A stretch of 43,001 nt of DNA from NCBI GenBank assembly GCA_022649925.1, contig JALCOX010000007.1, positions 1 through 43,001 of the forward strand, read 5' to 3'. Of this stretch, positions 6,551-15,200 are shown one piece after another (positions within the stretch are counted from its first letter, which is position 1; each line of letters starts with the position of its first letter). The position numbers and the translations under genes are program-made. The stretch is from Bifidobacteriaceae bacterium. GTDB taxonomy: Bacteria; Actinomycetota; Actinomycetes; Actinomycetales; Bifidobacteriaceae. The notes beneath the pieces were generated by a model. The model saw nothing but the letters and a program-made list of their open reading frames with translations. It was not told the origin of the DNA and ran no database searches.

Positions 6551-6576
6551 ATACTACCTACCTACAGCACTACTAG
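6551..6576. repeat. Downstream copy of partition repeats
   Basis: ATACTACC (6551-6558) repeats the half-site found at 5677, and CACTACTA (6569-6576) is the reverse of the TAGTGTAG-type block at 5714. The partition operon is therefore framed by the same short repeats on both sides. This copy could be a second centromere block or an operator for the gene at 6610. Confidence 0.45.
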
Positions 6577-6609
6577 ACGTATTTCAGTATTTGAGAGGAA
6601 CGGATTGAT

Positions 6610-7689
6610 ATGAGAGACGAAGAGAAGACGGAAACGGTTGAGTTCGAACATATTCCGGACGAGACAGGACAATCGCAGAGCGCGGGCGGGCATAGGAAGC
6701 TGATCATTGGCATCATCGTTACCGTGGTCGCGCTGGTCGGACTCGGTGTTGGCGGTTGGCTGTTGTGGTCGAACCACCAGCACGCTTCCGCGATAGAGGA
6801 CTGCCAGCAGGCTATCACTAAGCTCTCCTCCGCAAACAAAGCCCTTACTAAGGCTAAGGCTAAAGCTAAGGACGAAGCGAAGGTTACGGAGAAGCAGGTC
6901 GCGGACCGGAACACGGTCATCGCATTGAAGGCGATCATGTCGCTCACCGAGATGAAGGCGAAGCCCGGTGCGTGCGCGGCCAGCACGTCGACGTCGACGC
7001 TCGCGTCGAACGCGAAGGCGCTCAACTCCGCCGCGGAGAACGAAGTCAGCGGCGCGAAGTTGGTCACATCGAACGCGAAGGCAGTTGCAGCATCCAAGGA
7101 GAAGCAGGATTCGGCTGTGGCGACCACCGCGCTAGAGGACTCCATTGCGGCAGCACAGAAAACCAGCGACTCCAGCAAAGGTCACGTAAAGTCCGGCGAC
7201 AAGACACGCTCCGCACTAAGCAAGGAGCTCACGGCCGCCAAAAAACTGATCAAAGACTCTGACGCATCGTCCACAGATCTCACGGCCGAGAAATCCAAGC
7301 TCGACAAGGCCAAGAAGGCCGTTACTGCCGCTGTGGACTCAAAAAAGAAGAGCATCACCCCAAAGAAAGCACCAGCTCAAAAGTCTTATACGTCAGGTTC
7401 AACTAAGAGCTACAGCACACCAAAGAATTACACCTCGGGTTCAACCAAGTCATACAGTGGAAGTGGATCAACCCGGCGTTACAGTACTCCCAAAAGAAGC
7501 TACACCCCTCAAAAAAGGAGCTACACGGCACCCAAAAAAAGCTATAGCACACCAAAAACAACTGCCCCACGAACGAATTCCTCTAATGGAACTTCGCGGC
7601 AGCAACGGCTCAATAGTCTTCTCAACCAATTGAATAAGAGGACGACCAATAAATCTTGTGCGTCTGGTGGGTATTGCCCTATTGGCTGA
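6610..7689 (+). CDS. Membrane-anchored coiled-coil protein with Ser/Thr/Tyr-rich repeats
   Basis: The protein has 359 residues. A short acidic cytoplasmic N-terminus is followed by one membrane helix (about 34-57, LIIGIIVTVVALVGLGVGGW). An Ala/Lys-rich extracellular coiled coil (60-250) comes next. Residues 255-320 form a repeat tail of SYSTPK / SYTSGSTK type, and the C-terminus contains CASGGYC. Similar proteins are often named colicin transporter by automated annotation, without support. It resembles in layout the protein at 19801, so both may be structural surface parts of the mating apparatus. The repeats could span the wall. AGAGGAACGG precedes ATG 6610, and a terminator follows the stop. 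Confidence 0.7.
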   Translation: MRDEEKTETVEFEHIPDETGQSQSAGGHRKLIIGIIVTVVALVGLGVGGWLLWSNHQHASAIEDCQQAITKLSSANKALTKAKAKAKDEAKVTEKQVADRNTVIALKAIMSLTEMKAKPGACAASTSTSTLASNAKALNSAAENEVSGAKLVTSNAKAVAASKEKQDSAVATTALEDSIAAAQKTSDSSKGHVKSGDKTRSALSKELTAAKKLIKDSDASSTDLTAEKSKLDKAKKAVTAAVDSKKKSITPKKAPAQKSYTSGSTKSYSTPKNYTSGSTKSYSGSGSTRRYSTPKRSYTPQKRSYTAPKKSYSTPKTTAPRTNSSNGTSRQQRLNSLLNQLNKRTTNKSCASGGYCPIG

Positions 7690-7722
7690 GTCTTGTATCA
7701 GTAGACCTCATGCTGCGACACG

Positions 7723-7758
7723 CCCCTTGATTCTGCGGAATCGAGGGGTTTTGTTTTT
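7723..7758 (+). terminator. Rho-independent terminator
   Basis: CCCCTTGATTC (7723-7733) pairs with GAATCGAGGGG (7738-7748) with one G-T pair and loop TGCG. It is followed by TTTTGTTTTT. It ends the transcript of the coiled-coil protein and separates it from the adhesin gene. Confidence 0.85.
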
Positions 7759-7768
7759 GCCGGACGGT
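7750..7768 (+). repeat. 19-bp direct repeat, copy 1 (before adhesin)
   Basis: TTTGTTTTTGCCGGACGGT is identical to 13690-13708. This copy includes the T-run of the terminator. The two copies frame the adhesin gene and the membrane-protein gene behind it. Confidence 0.7.
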
Positions 7769-7940
7769 AACCCGGAAAATCCTGCTTATTGTTTCCGCGA
7801 TCCTGATAGTCAGGGTCTGGGATTCCCTCCCTTCTCCTCTCAAACAGATGGGGGACATGGCTTCTCACCATGTCTCCCATCACTCTCTGAGAGCAGAGAT
7901 CACGAGGGTCTTCCGAGAGAAAACATTATGGAGGAGAAGA

Positions 7941-10900
7941 ATGCGCATTCTTTCCGAAAAACATGGGGGCGCAAAGGCGGCAAAGCGGTCAATTGCCGTA
8001 GCGGTCGCCGCTGCAACCCTGTTCAGCGGACTGACGCTTGCGTCCGCAGCTGGTACCGGTGATGGTACGGGTGGTGGCGGAGATAGTGAGGGCGCCACGG
8101 GTAACGGTCAGGGACAGGGCCAGGTGGATTGGTGGGCGGCCGATAATCTCGGTGCGCCGACTGCAGCCAATGCGGCGGCGGTGCTAGAGTCTCATGGCAT
8201 TCACACGGCGACCGACGGTCCTGCAGCACTGCAGGAGTCAACGAGCGAGGCCCTCGCCCAGTGCGAGGCGCGATATAAGGCGTCGGGCGCTGCCGGTAAG
8301 GCTAACTGCCGGTTGTTCGCCATTGGTGTCGTTCACACACCTGGTACTCAATGGGGTGACATGTTCAACGGCCACACCGCCGACCTGGACCAGCTGGCAT
8401 GGCTCACGGCATATAACAACCAAGTGGCGTCCAAAGGATACAAGCACAAGGGTGTGGCGTACAAAACCACCGATACCTTTAGCGACGGTAAAACGACCAT
8501 AAATTCTATGGCTGCAGAACATACTGCTGGTGGTAGAAAGAGTTCGGTGATTATCGTTCTTGCTCAGAATGAGCCCCAGAAGATTTCCTCATACGATCTT
8601 TCTGTGTCGACGAAGCAGGCTGGTGGTTTCACTAAGGCGGGTGGGACTGCTGCGGTTCACGATATGATTACGACGTCGAACTCGTTGAAGAAGAACGAGA
8701 ACGTCAAGGCGACGGCGTGGTTGAACTGGGATGGTTACACCGCCAAGTCCACGGTCCAGAAGAAGGCCTCGAAGGCCATGACTTTGAAGACCAACAAGGC
8801 GGGTCAGGCCTCCCCGTCGTTCAAGCCCTCTGATTTTGGTTGGACTGAGTGGCCTGCGGGACGTTACTGGTATGACGTTGTCGTTGCCAAGCAAGGCGGC
8901 ATGAGCAAGAAGGTGGATACCGCGAACCGTGTGAAGGCGGAGTCGTGGACGTCTACTCCCCCGACTCCCACCAAGGTGCTGACCGATGGTAACGGCAAGG
9001 ATCTGGACGCGGACTCTACTTTGGCTGCTGGTGATTACGCTCAGGCGGTTGTGGGCGCGCACAGTTCTGGCGCTGAGGACATGTGGTTGTCCGACACGGT
9101 TTATACCAAGGACATTTATTTCGGTTCGGCTACGAAGGATGACACTTCTCGGGTCTATGTGACCGACCCCAACGGTAAGAAGGTCGCGGCGACGATTTCG
9201 GTCGATGACTCTGTTGCTGGACAGCGCACGGTCATGGCTCACGTGGATACGAATACCACCATGATCGGCAATTACCAGCTCCACGTGCCCGAGTACGCGA
9301 AGGCCACCGGCAAGGACTACACGGTCCCCGACACTGGTAGGGTCTGCTACGCTCAGGCTGGATCAAATTGCCAGAACACGGACAAGAAGATTGTTCCGAA
9401 GAAGACTCCGACGCCGGATAAGGCGTGGGTCTTGGACGCTAAGGGTGCTTTGACTACCTCAGACGAGGGTTGGACGAACACGAAGGGTGTGGACACTAAG
9501 ACTTTTGTTCCTGGTATGCCTGTTTCGGCTGTCGTCAACGGTCGTTTCCCCAAGGGGTTGGTTCATGATCTAAATTCCTACACGATTACTGATGACTGGA
9601 CTTCGGCTGCGAAGTATGTTGATTTCACTGATGCTTCTAGGGCACGGGTTTATGTTGACGGCGTGGATCGTACCGGTGTCTTTGACATCAAGACGGTCGG
9701 TACTACCACGGTTGCTACTGCTAAGCCTGAGGAATTAAAAGGCACTGCTGGGCTGGCGAAGGCGAAGAGTGTCAAGCTGGTTGTTTCTGGCTCTTTCCGT
9801 TCTAGCTATTCGACGAATGCTGTGACGGTGAAACTCACTAACGGTGGTTCGGAGACGTGGAATAACGAGAAGCGTCCAACGAATGATCCGCCCGTGTTTA
9901 CTTGGACTCCCGTGTTGGATAAGTCCTGGATTAAGAAGTCTGCTGGCGGTAAGTGGATCTCTGCTATCGATCCTTCAAAGAGCAACACTACTGGTGCTGA
10001 TAATCAAACGTTCCTTGACGGTGACACGGTTGCCTCGACGATTAACGGTTTAGTGCCCGCTAATTTGGGTGAGGCTCCCGATAATCTCACGTTCGTCGAT
10101 GATTACGTGCACGTTGATTATTTGGTTGACCCTGTCGTCTCGGGTATCAAGGTATATGCCAAGGATGTGACGGACACCACGAAATCCACAGTCACTGACA
10201 TTCTCACGTCCGGTACGGATGTAACGAGCATGTTCACTATCGCTCACTCCGGTACCAAGATCACGGTTACGGCTAAGCCTGAGTATTTGAAAACCCTCAC
10301 GAACTTGGCCAAGGGTAAGCAGATCACCACTCTGATCCCGTTCACGGTTAATTATGCGAACGGTGGTGGTGCGAAGCAGGTGCGCACGGACTTTGGTAAG
10401 GCTGATGGTGATGAGGTCACGTTCTGCGTGAACCCCGACCAGGGTAAAGCAGGTTCGCAGAAGCTGGTCAACGCTGCCACCGAGACGATCGAGGAGGGGA
10501 CTGCTGAGTCGAATCAGCCTGGCATCTGCGGCTACGTGCCACCAGTGAAGAAGACAGTAGTTTCCGAGGCATCTCAAGGTGGCGACCAGTCCGACATCAA
10601 CGGCAAAGGCGTCATGCCTGGTCAGAAGGTTGAGTATGAGCTGACCACGAATCCTCAGATTCCTGCGGCATTGGGATATGACATTACTAAGGTGCAGTTC
10701 GTTGACCAGTTTGATGAGTATGTCACTCCTAGTAAGCAAACTTTGGAGATCACTGATTTGGGTACTGGTCGTGTGATTCCTAAGACCGCGTACACCACCA
10801 CCTGGGATGATGCGAAGCATAGTTTTGTTGCTACGTTCTCTGATGCGTATGTGCAGGCGAACTGGAATGCAGGAAGCAATCCTCGTGTTCTGGTGCGCTT

Positions 10901-12731
10901 CGAGGTGACTGTAAACACTGATGCTCCTGTGGTGAAGAATTTTGATAACACCTGGGATCTCGTGCTTAATCACTCGATCACACCATCTAACGTGGTCACT
11001 AATAAGCCGGTCGATCCGAAGCCTACAAAGCAGGATACGCAGGATGATGCGTCGATTAATATTGATGGTCAGAATGCGTTGCTCGGTGACAAGCTCGTCT
11101 ACCGTCTCAATCTCGATGCTAGTGATCTGACGGACTCTGCATACCTGGTGAAGCGTTTGGGCATGGTCGATGACTATGACAATGAGTATCTTAAGGCTCT
11201 CACTGATGAGGTGAAGGTCCTCGACGCTCAGGGTAATGACGTCACTGCAAAATTCAATATCCAGGATAAGGATGGCGTGCTCTACGCCTTCTTCAAGACG
11301 GTGGACACAACGATTCCCGCGACGGGCGAAACCGTCAAAGGTAATCCCCAGCCCACGGACCTGAAGGCCTACTCCGCCAAGAAATTGGATCAGAAGATGT
11401 ACAACAAGCAGACCGATGATTACGAGACCGTTTACGATCCCGCCATCGATCAGAGCGTTCTGGGCCAGGATTACCAGGTCGTGCTCCCAGTCAAGGTCAA
11501 GAAGGTCACCGACGGCTACGTGGTGAAGAACACCGCCACGCAGGTCACCAACAACCAGTCCAAGATCACCAACACGGTCACGAATCCCCTGAAGGAACTC
11601 AACCCGAAGAAGGACGTCGTGGTGAACGTGGGAGACGAGTCGGCAAACAACAAGTCGATCTATCTGAACCACACGTTCCTCTACGGTCTGGATAGCTCCA
11701 TCATCCCGGCCTCCCGCGCGTATCCGAAGGTCACGGATTGGTCATTGGTTGATGATTACGACCAGTCTCACGACCAGTACACGGGCCAGTGGGCCGTGTA
11801 CGCGACCAATGATGTTCTGGACGCTTCCGGCACCGTGGTGGCGAAGAAGGGCGACATGCTCGCCAGCTCCTCGACCGCGAAAATGGCTGCTCATAATGAT
11901 TGGTTCACCTTCGTCGAGAAGGACGGAGTCTTCAGCCTGAAGGCTTCCCAGTCTTATCTCGACCTCGTCAGTGCGAACAACACCGGCGAGCAGTCTTGGC
12001 GCTTGTACGTGCAGATGACTCGCATCAAGACCGGCGATGTCGTCAACGCGTTCGACGAGACGCTGAACGGTGTTGTGCGTCACTCCAACCAGGTGAAGAC
12101 GCACACTCCAGACAGCACTCCGAGCATCGATCTGGAGAAGTTTGACGTCAAGAGCGGCCTGAAGAAGGGCGACAGGGACAAGACGTCTCAGGCATTGACG
12201 GTGAAGGGTGATACGAAAATTGGTTTCAAGATCACCAACACCGGCAGGGCGACGCTGGGCAAGATCAAGCTCGACGACAAGACCATCGCCGGAAGCGGCA
12301 CGGTCGAGAAGATCGAGTACCCGGATGATTGGGACACGTTGGAGCTCAAGCCCGGCGAGTCCGTCACGGTGTATGGCGTGCTCAAGGGCGTGAGAGCGGG
12401 CGATCACCACACCGACCGCGCTCACGTGACCGGCCAGCCCAAGATTCAGTGCCCCGTCATCGATAAGGACCCCTTCGACGGCGTGAACCCCACTGCAGAC
12501 GAGTCAAAGACGTGCTGGGACACTCCTGTGGAGGACACCGATGACTGGAACGGCGTCACTGCCGAACCGGTGAAGCCGACTCCTTTGGCTGCGACCGGTA
12601 CGGATCTTGTAATGCCGACCATGATCACCCTCGTGCTCGGTGCTCTGGGCATCGCCTCGGCGATCATCGTGCGCAGGCCGAAGGCCGCTGCAGTCCATGC
12701 TGCAGGGAAGGGAGGCGCCCATAAGGCCTAA
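7941..12731 (+). CDS. Giant sortase-anchored antigen I/II-like surface adhesin
   Basis: ATG 7941 follows GGAGGAGAAGA; the longer frame from 7848 lacks such a site. The 1,596-residue protein has a signal peptide (AKRSIAVAVAAATLFSGLTL, cut near residue 38), a glycine-rich spacer, and a 150-residue head domain (about 61-213). A series of beta-sandwich domains of roughly 170-200 residues follows. The phrase VDDYDNEYLKALTDEVKV near residue 1076, followed by DVTAKFN, closely resembles the C-terminal isopeptide-forming domains of streptococcal antigen I/II adhesins; VDQFDEY and VDDYDQSHD mark further copies. The end has the sortase signal LAATG (1549-1553), a membrane helix and a basic tail. Conjugative plasmids such as pCF10 carry an antigen I/II-type aggregation protein (PrgB) that promotes mating. 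An analogous role is inferred. Confidence 0.88.
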   Translation: MRILSEKHGGAKAAKRSIAVAVAAATLFSGLTLASAAGTGDGTGGGGDSEGATGNGQGQGQVDWWAADNLGAPTAANAAAVLESHGIHTATDGPAALQESTSEALAQCEARYKASGAAGKANCRLFAIGVVHTPGTQWGDMFNGHTADLDQLAWLTAYNNQVASKGYKHKGVAYKTTDTFSDGKTTINSMAAEHTAGGRKSSVIIVLAQNEPQKISSYDLSVSTKQAGGFTKAGGTAAVHDMITTSNSLKKNENVKATAWLNWDGYTAKSTVQKKASKAMTLKTNKAGQASPSFKPSDFGWTEWPAGRYWYDVVVAKQGGMSKKVDTANRVKAESWTSTPPTPTKVLTDGNGKDLDADSTLAAGDYAQAVVGAHSSGAEDMWLSDTVYTKDIYFGSATKDDTSRVYVTDPNGKKVAATISVDDSVAGQRTVMAHVDTNTTMIGNYQLHVPEYAKATGKDYTVPDTGRVCYAQAGSNCQNTDKKIVPKKTPTPDKAWVLDAKGALTTSDEGWTNTKGVDTKTFVPGMPVSAVVNGRFPKGLVHDLNSYTITDDWTSAAKYVDFTDASRARVYVDGVDRTGVFDIKTVGTTTVATAKPEELKGTAGLAKAKSVKLVVSGSFRSSYSTNAVTVKLTNGGSETWNNEKRPTNDPPVFTWTPVLDKSWIKKSAGGKWISAIDPSKSNTTGADNQTFLDGDTVASTINGLVPANLGEAPDNLTFVDDYVHVDYLVDPVVSGIKVYAKDVTDTTKSTVTDILTSGTDVTSMFTIAHSGTKITVTAKPEYLKTLTNLAKGKQITTLIPFTVNYANGGGAKQVRTDFGKADGDEVTFCVNPDQGKAGSQKLVNAATETIEEGTAESNQPGICGYVPPVKKTVVSEASQGGDQSDINGKGVMPGQKVEYELTTNPQIPAALGYDITKVQFVDQFDEYVTPSKQTLEITDLGTGRVIPKTAYTTTWDDAKHSFVATFSDAYVQANWNAGSNPRVLVRFEVTVNTDAPVVKNFDNTWDLVLNHSITPSNVVTNKPVDPKPTKQDTQDDASINIDGQNALLGDKLVYRLNLDASDLTDSAYLVKRLGMVDDYDNEYLKALTDEVKVLDAQGNDVTAKFNIQDKDGVLYAFFKTVDTTIPATGETVKGNPQPTDLKAYSAKKLDQKMYNKQTDDYETVYDPAIDQSVLGQDYQVVLPVKVKKVTDGYVVKNTATQVTNNQSKITNTVTNPLKELNPKKDVVVNVGDESANNKSIYLNHTFLYGLDSSIIPASRAYPKVTDWSLVDDYDQSHDQYTGQWAVYATNDVLDASGTVVAKKGDMLASSSTAKMAAHNDWFTFVEKDGVFSLKASQSYLDLVSANNTGEQSWRLYVQMTRIKTGDVVNAFDETLNGVVRHSNQVKTHTPDSTPSIDLEKFDVKSGLKKGDRDKTSQALTVKGDTKIGFKITNTGRATLGKIKLDDKTIAGSGTVEKIEYPDDWDTLELKPGESVTVYGVLKGVRAGDHHTDRAHVTGQPKIQCPVIDKDPFDGVNPTADESKTCWDTPVEDTDDWNGVTAEPVKPTPLAATGTDLVMPTMITLVLGALGIASAIIVRRPKAAAVHAAGKGGAHKA

Positions 12732-12760
12732 TCTCTTCTCTTTCTCTCAATGATTACTCA

Positions 12761-12800
12761 GGGCGGTATCCGGAATTCTCTCTTCCGAGTGCCGCCCCTT
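12761..12800. terminator. Convergent terminator between adhesin and membrane protein
   Basis: GGGCGG (12761-12766) and CCGCCC (12792-12797) close an imperfect stem with CCGGAA/TTCCG inside. It lies between the convergent stops at 12731 and 12802 and may serve both strands. The T-run is weak on both sides. Confidence 0.55.
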
Positions 12801-12801
12801 C

Positions 12802-13599
12802 TTAAATGAGTTCAACTTTGGTCGGTTCTTCATTCCACGCGTCCCAGGTGTCCGAGGCTCGATTCAGTACCATGAATCCGAGGATTGCCGTGAATAAAGG
12901 ACTCATGGCCAATAACTGATTGAAGTTACTTGCAGCAATCACAATCATGCATGTGACCAAGATGGGATAAATCGTCAGCCTTCTGAACTTCCCCGGACTC
13001 CCATAGATATTTTTATTCCGTATTCCGATATATAGAGAAATAACACTAAATATCAGCATGAGGAGAACCATGCCGAAGGACGCTAGATGAAAGATCGCAG
13101 ATTGTGCTGCTCTATTATCATTTGCTATCGTCCCATTCCAGTCAGCGAATACTATCAGGCTATAAATCAGATACCACGCAATTTCCAGACCGAACGCTAC
13201 CCAATATCCCCACCATCGATCATTCGATAGTTTCGTACCAATACCAAGTGACACGGCCATCACGACCAATACCGCGAATGACACGAAATATTCGAGCGGA
13301 TGAACCCACGCAACCGTCCCGAAAGCCGGGGCTCGGAACGCGATAATCGCACTCACCACATAAATCAGCGAACAAAAAGTAATGACAGTCAGGTAATTCT
13401 TCTTTTGCTTTTGCCATCTTCCTTTTGTTTCAAGCTCCTCTTCTATCTTTCTTTTCTCCTGAGCACGCCGTTGCGCTTCCATCTCGCGCACTTCTTGAAG
13501 CATCTCCTCTTTTCGAGCTTTCGATCGTATCTGTTTTCCACGATGGTTGATCTTTCTCTGCGAATATCGACTTCTCCGTATTGAGGCCATGTATTTCAT
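12802..13599 (-). CDS. Polytopic membrane protein with basic coiled-coil N-terminus
   Basis: The protein has 265 residues. The first 65 are strongly basic and helical (RRAQEKRKIEEELETKGRWQ), likely a cytoplasmic coiled coil. About six membrane helices follow between residues 68 and 250, with a short acidic tail. A weak AGAAAG precedes ATG 13599; ATG 13587 is an alternative. It is convergent with the adhesin and lies with it between the 19-bp repeats, so it may belong to the same acquired module. It could be an export or immunity factor, but no family was recognised. Confidence 0.65.
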   Translation of the reverse strand: MKYMASIRRSRYSQRKINHRGKQIRSKARKEEMLQEVREMEAQRRAQEKRKIEEELETKGRWQKQKKNYLTVITFCSLIYVVSAIIAFRAPAFGTVAWVHPLEYFVSFAVLVVMAVSLGIGTKLSNDRWWGYWVAFGLEIAWYLIYSLIVFADWNGTIANDNRAAQSAIFHLASFGMVLLMLIFSVISLYIGIRNKNIYGSPGKFRRLTIYPILVTCMIVIAASNFNQLLAMSPLFTAILGFMVLNRASDTWDAWNEEPTKVELI

Positions 13600-13689
13600 G
13601 TCTTTCTGTCAGTTGAACTAGATAGCTGTCATAAGCGCTGGCATTATTGTTATCCATTTTTTGAGATTAGTTCCGTTGTGATTGTCTGC

Positions 13690-13708
13690 TTTGTTTTTGC
13701 CGGACGGT
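13690..13708 (+). repeat. 19-bp direct repeat, copy 2 (before transfer operon)
   Basis: This is identical to 7750-7768. Here no hairpin precedes the T-run, which fits a duplicated or recombined copy of the terminator end. It lies 71 bp before the first transfer gene. Confidence 0.7.
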
Positions 13709-13778
13709 GTTTCGTGTTTTTGGGGTGAACCTGTTCTCGTACTGCCTATTGGGCGTTGTTAGAGAAAGGGTCAGGAAG

Positions 13779-13982
13779 ATGGGTCTTTTGAATACGGTGT
13801 TGGATTTGTTCGTGAAGTTCGCCACGATTGGTGGTGGTTTGTGGCTGGTGTGGGGTGCTGTGACGTTTGGTGGTGGTTTGAAGGATCATAATGGGCCGCA
13901 GACGCAGAGCGGATTGTGGCAGGTCGTCGGCGGCGCGATGATCATCGCTGCAGCGCAGGTTTTCAATGCGATCGCGATGTGA
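13779..13982 (+). CDS. MAFF2/VirB2-like small membrane protein (putative T4SS pilin-like subunit)
   Basis: The first internal ATG with an acceptable ribosome binding site (AAAGGG, with AGGAAG just before the start) gives 67 residues. Two hydrophobic helices (about 8-28 and 45-66) flank a glycine-rich turn with a NGPQTQSG loop, the MAFF2/TrbC-like pattern found at the head of Gram-positive conjugation operons. It begins the plus-strand transfer operon and is followed seven bases later by the VirB6-like gene. The role as a membrane channel or short pilin-like subunit is known for the family. Confidence 0.7.
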   Translation: MGLLNTVLDLFVKFATIGGGLWLVWGAVTFGGGLKDHNGPQTQSGLWQVVGGAMIIAAAQVFNAIAM

Positions 13983-13988
13983 TTTCTT

Positions 13989-14834
13989 GTGGAGGATCTC
14001 TGTGTTTATCTTCTCAATGCGATAGGCGCGGGTGCGTCGGCGAGTACGTTGGACCAGTTGTCGCAGTCGCCGCAGTCGTTTAATTCGGGTTTGTATGACT
14101 TGTCGTATCAGATTGCGGATGTGGCGGTCAGGCCGGTGACGAGCGTGTTGTTGGCGGTGATCTTCTCGATCGAGCTGTCGCGTGTCGCGTCGAAGATCGA
14201 TGGCGACCGTCAGCTCGGGGTGCAGGTCGTCGCCAGCGTGATGTTCAAGTGCACCTTGGTGTTCCTGGCCGCGTCGAACGCGAACCTGTTTCTTAAGGCG
14301 ATCAATGGCGTTGAGGGTTTCATTGTGGGCCAGATGCAGGCGACCGCGTCGTCCACGGGAACGTTGGGTGCGGCGAAGCTGGGCGACAATCTGCGTTCCT
14401 CGATCTCTGCTGCGGGCGTGGTTGGACAGTCGGGGCTCATGGTGCTGCTGTTGCTACCGTTTCTGGCGTCGGTGATCGCGGGAGTGGTGCTCTCCGTGGT
14501 GACGTTCATGATCTTCATCCAGTTGGATCTGATGGCTTCCTTTGCGAGTCTGCCGATCGCGTTCATCGCGTCGGAGGAGACGAAGCAGATGGGGATCGGC
14601 TTCTTCAAGAGGTATGCGTCGACGTTGTTCCAGGCGGCGGTGCTGTGGTTGGGGATCCTGTTTTATCGCAAGCTCATCGCGACGACGGTGCAGGCGTCGG
14701 ATCTCAAGACCGCTGGCGACGACCTGTGGGGTTTTGTGATTAGTAATTTCGGGAACTTCTTTTTCGGCGCGATTTTGCTCATTTTCTTGGTGATGGCGAG
14801 CTCGTCGACAAGCAAAGCAATTTTGGGGGACTGA
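13989..14834 (+). CDS. VirB6/TrbL-like polytopic T4SS channel protein
   Basis: The protein has 281 residues, with an N-terminal extracellular or periplasm-like part (1-40) and about six membrane helices. These include SVLLAVIFSIELSRVASKI, a Ser/Gly-rich loop at 125-150, and a pair near 155-195. This is the layout of VirB6-like components of Gram-positive secretion systems. The start is GTG 13989, the only good start after the in-frame stop of the preceding gene; no clear ribosome binding site precedes it, so coupling to the preceding gene is likely. It is followed by PrgI after three bases. Confidence 0.75.
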   Translation: MEDLCVYLLNAIGAGASASTLDQLSQSPQSFNSGLYDLSYQIADVAVRPVTSVLLAVIFSIELSRVASKIDGDRQLGVQVVASVMFKCTLVFLAASNANLFLKAINGVEGFIVGQMQATASSTGTLGAAKLGDNLRSSISAAGVVGQSGLMVLLLLPFLASVIAGVVLSVVTFMIFIQLDLMASFASLPIAFIASEETKQMGIGFFKRYASTLFQAAVLWLGILFYRKLIATTVQASDLKTAGDDLWGFVISNFGNFFFGAILLIFLVMASSSTSKAILGD

Positions 14835-14837
14835 TTC

Positions 14838-15200
14838 ATGGCGTTGGACATGAAGGTGTACAAGGACCTGACGAGCGTGGAGGCGAAGGTCATGTGGGGC
14901 CTTTCCTGGCGTCAGTTGGCCGCCTCGGCGGTTCTGCTGCCGTTGGGCGGGGGCACGTGGGCGTTGTTCCACTTCATTCTTCATTGGGATGACGTGGGCA
15001 TGTACCTGGTGTTCGTGTTGTGTCTGCCGGTGGCGTTGTGGGGGTGGTGGCGGCCTCACAGGCTCAAGCCCGAGAAATGGATCGTCTATGTGTTCCGTCA
15101 CCGGTTCGGCGAGCATGTGTTCTTCATTGATGGCAAGGCCGAGCCATCGCGGACCGGCGCGAGGCCGTCGGTCGACGAGAGAGGGAGGAGAAGGAAGTGA
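14838..15200 (+). CDS. prgI: PrgI-family T4SS membrane protein
   Basis: The protein has 120 residues, beginning MALDMKVYKDLTSVEAKVMW, followed by GLSWRQLAASAVLLPLGGG. This is the PrgI signature of an N-terminal amphipathic stretch then two close membrane helices (about 28-48 and 52-70), with a cytoplasmic C-terminus (KPEKWIVYVFRHRF). PrgI proteins sit beside VirB4 in conjugation systems of Gram-positive bacteria and are thought to link it to the membrane channel. The stop overlaps the GTG of the VirB4 gene. Confidence 0.88.
   Translation: MALDMKVYKDLTSVEAKVMWGLSWRQLAASAVLLPLGGGTWALFHFILHWDDVGMYLVFVLCLPVALWGWWRPHRLKPEKWIVYVFRHRFGEHVFFIDGKAEPSRTGARPSVDERGRRRK

Noticed and set aside
7848-7940. 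31-residue N-terminal extension of the adhesin
   Set aside because: It lacks a ribosome binding site and would bury the signal peptide; ATG 7941 has a strong site.
10050-11672. 540-residue minus-strand open frame
   Set aside because: It is the antisense of the adhesin gene and rich in Arg, Ile and His, as expected of a shadow frame.
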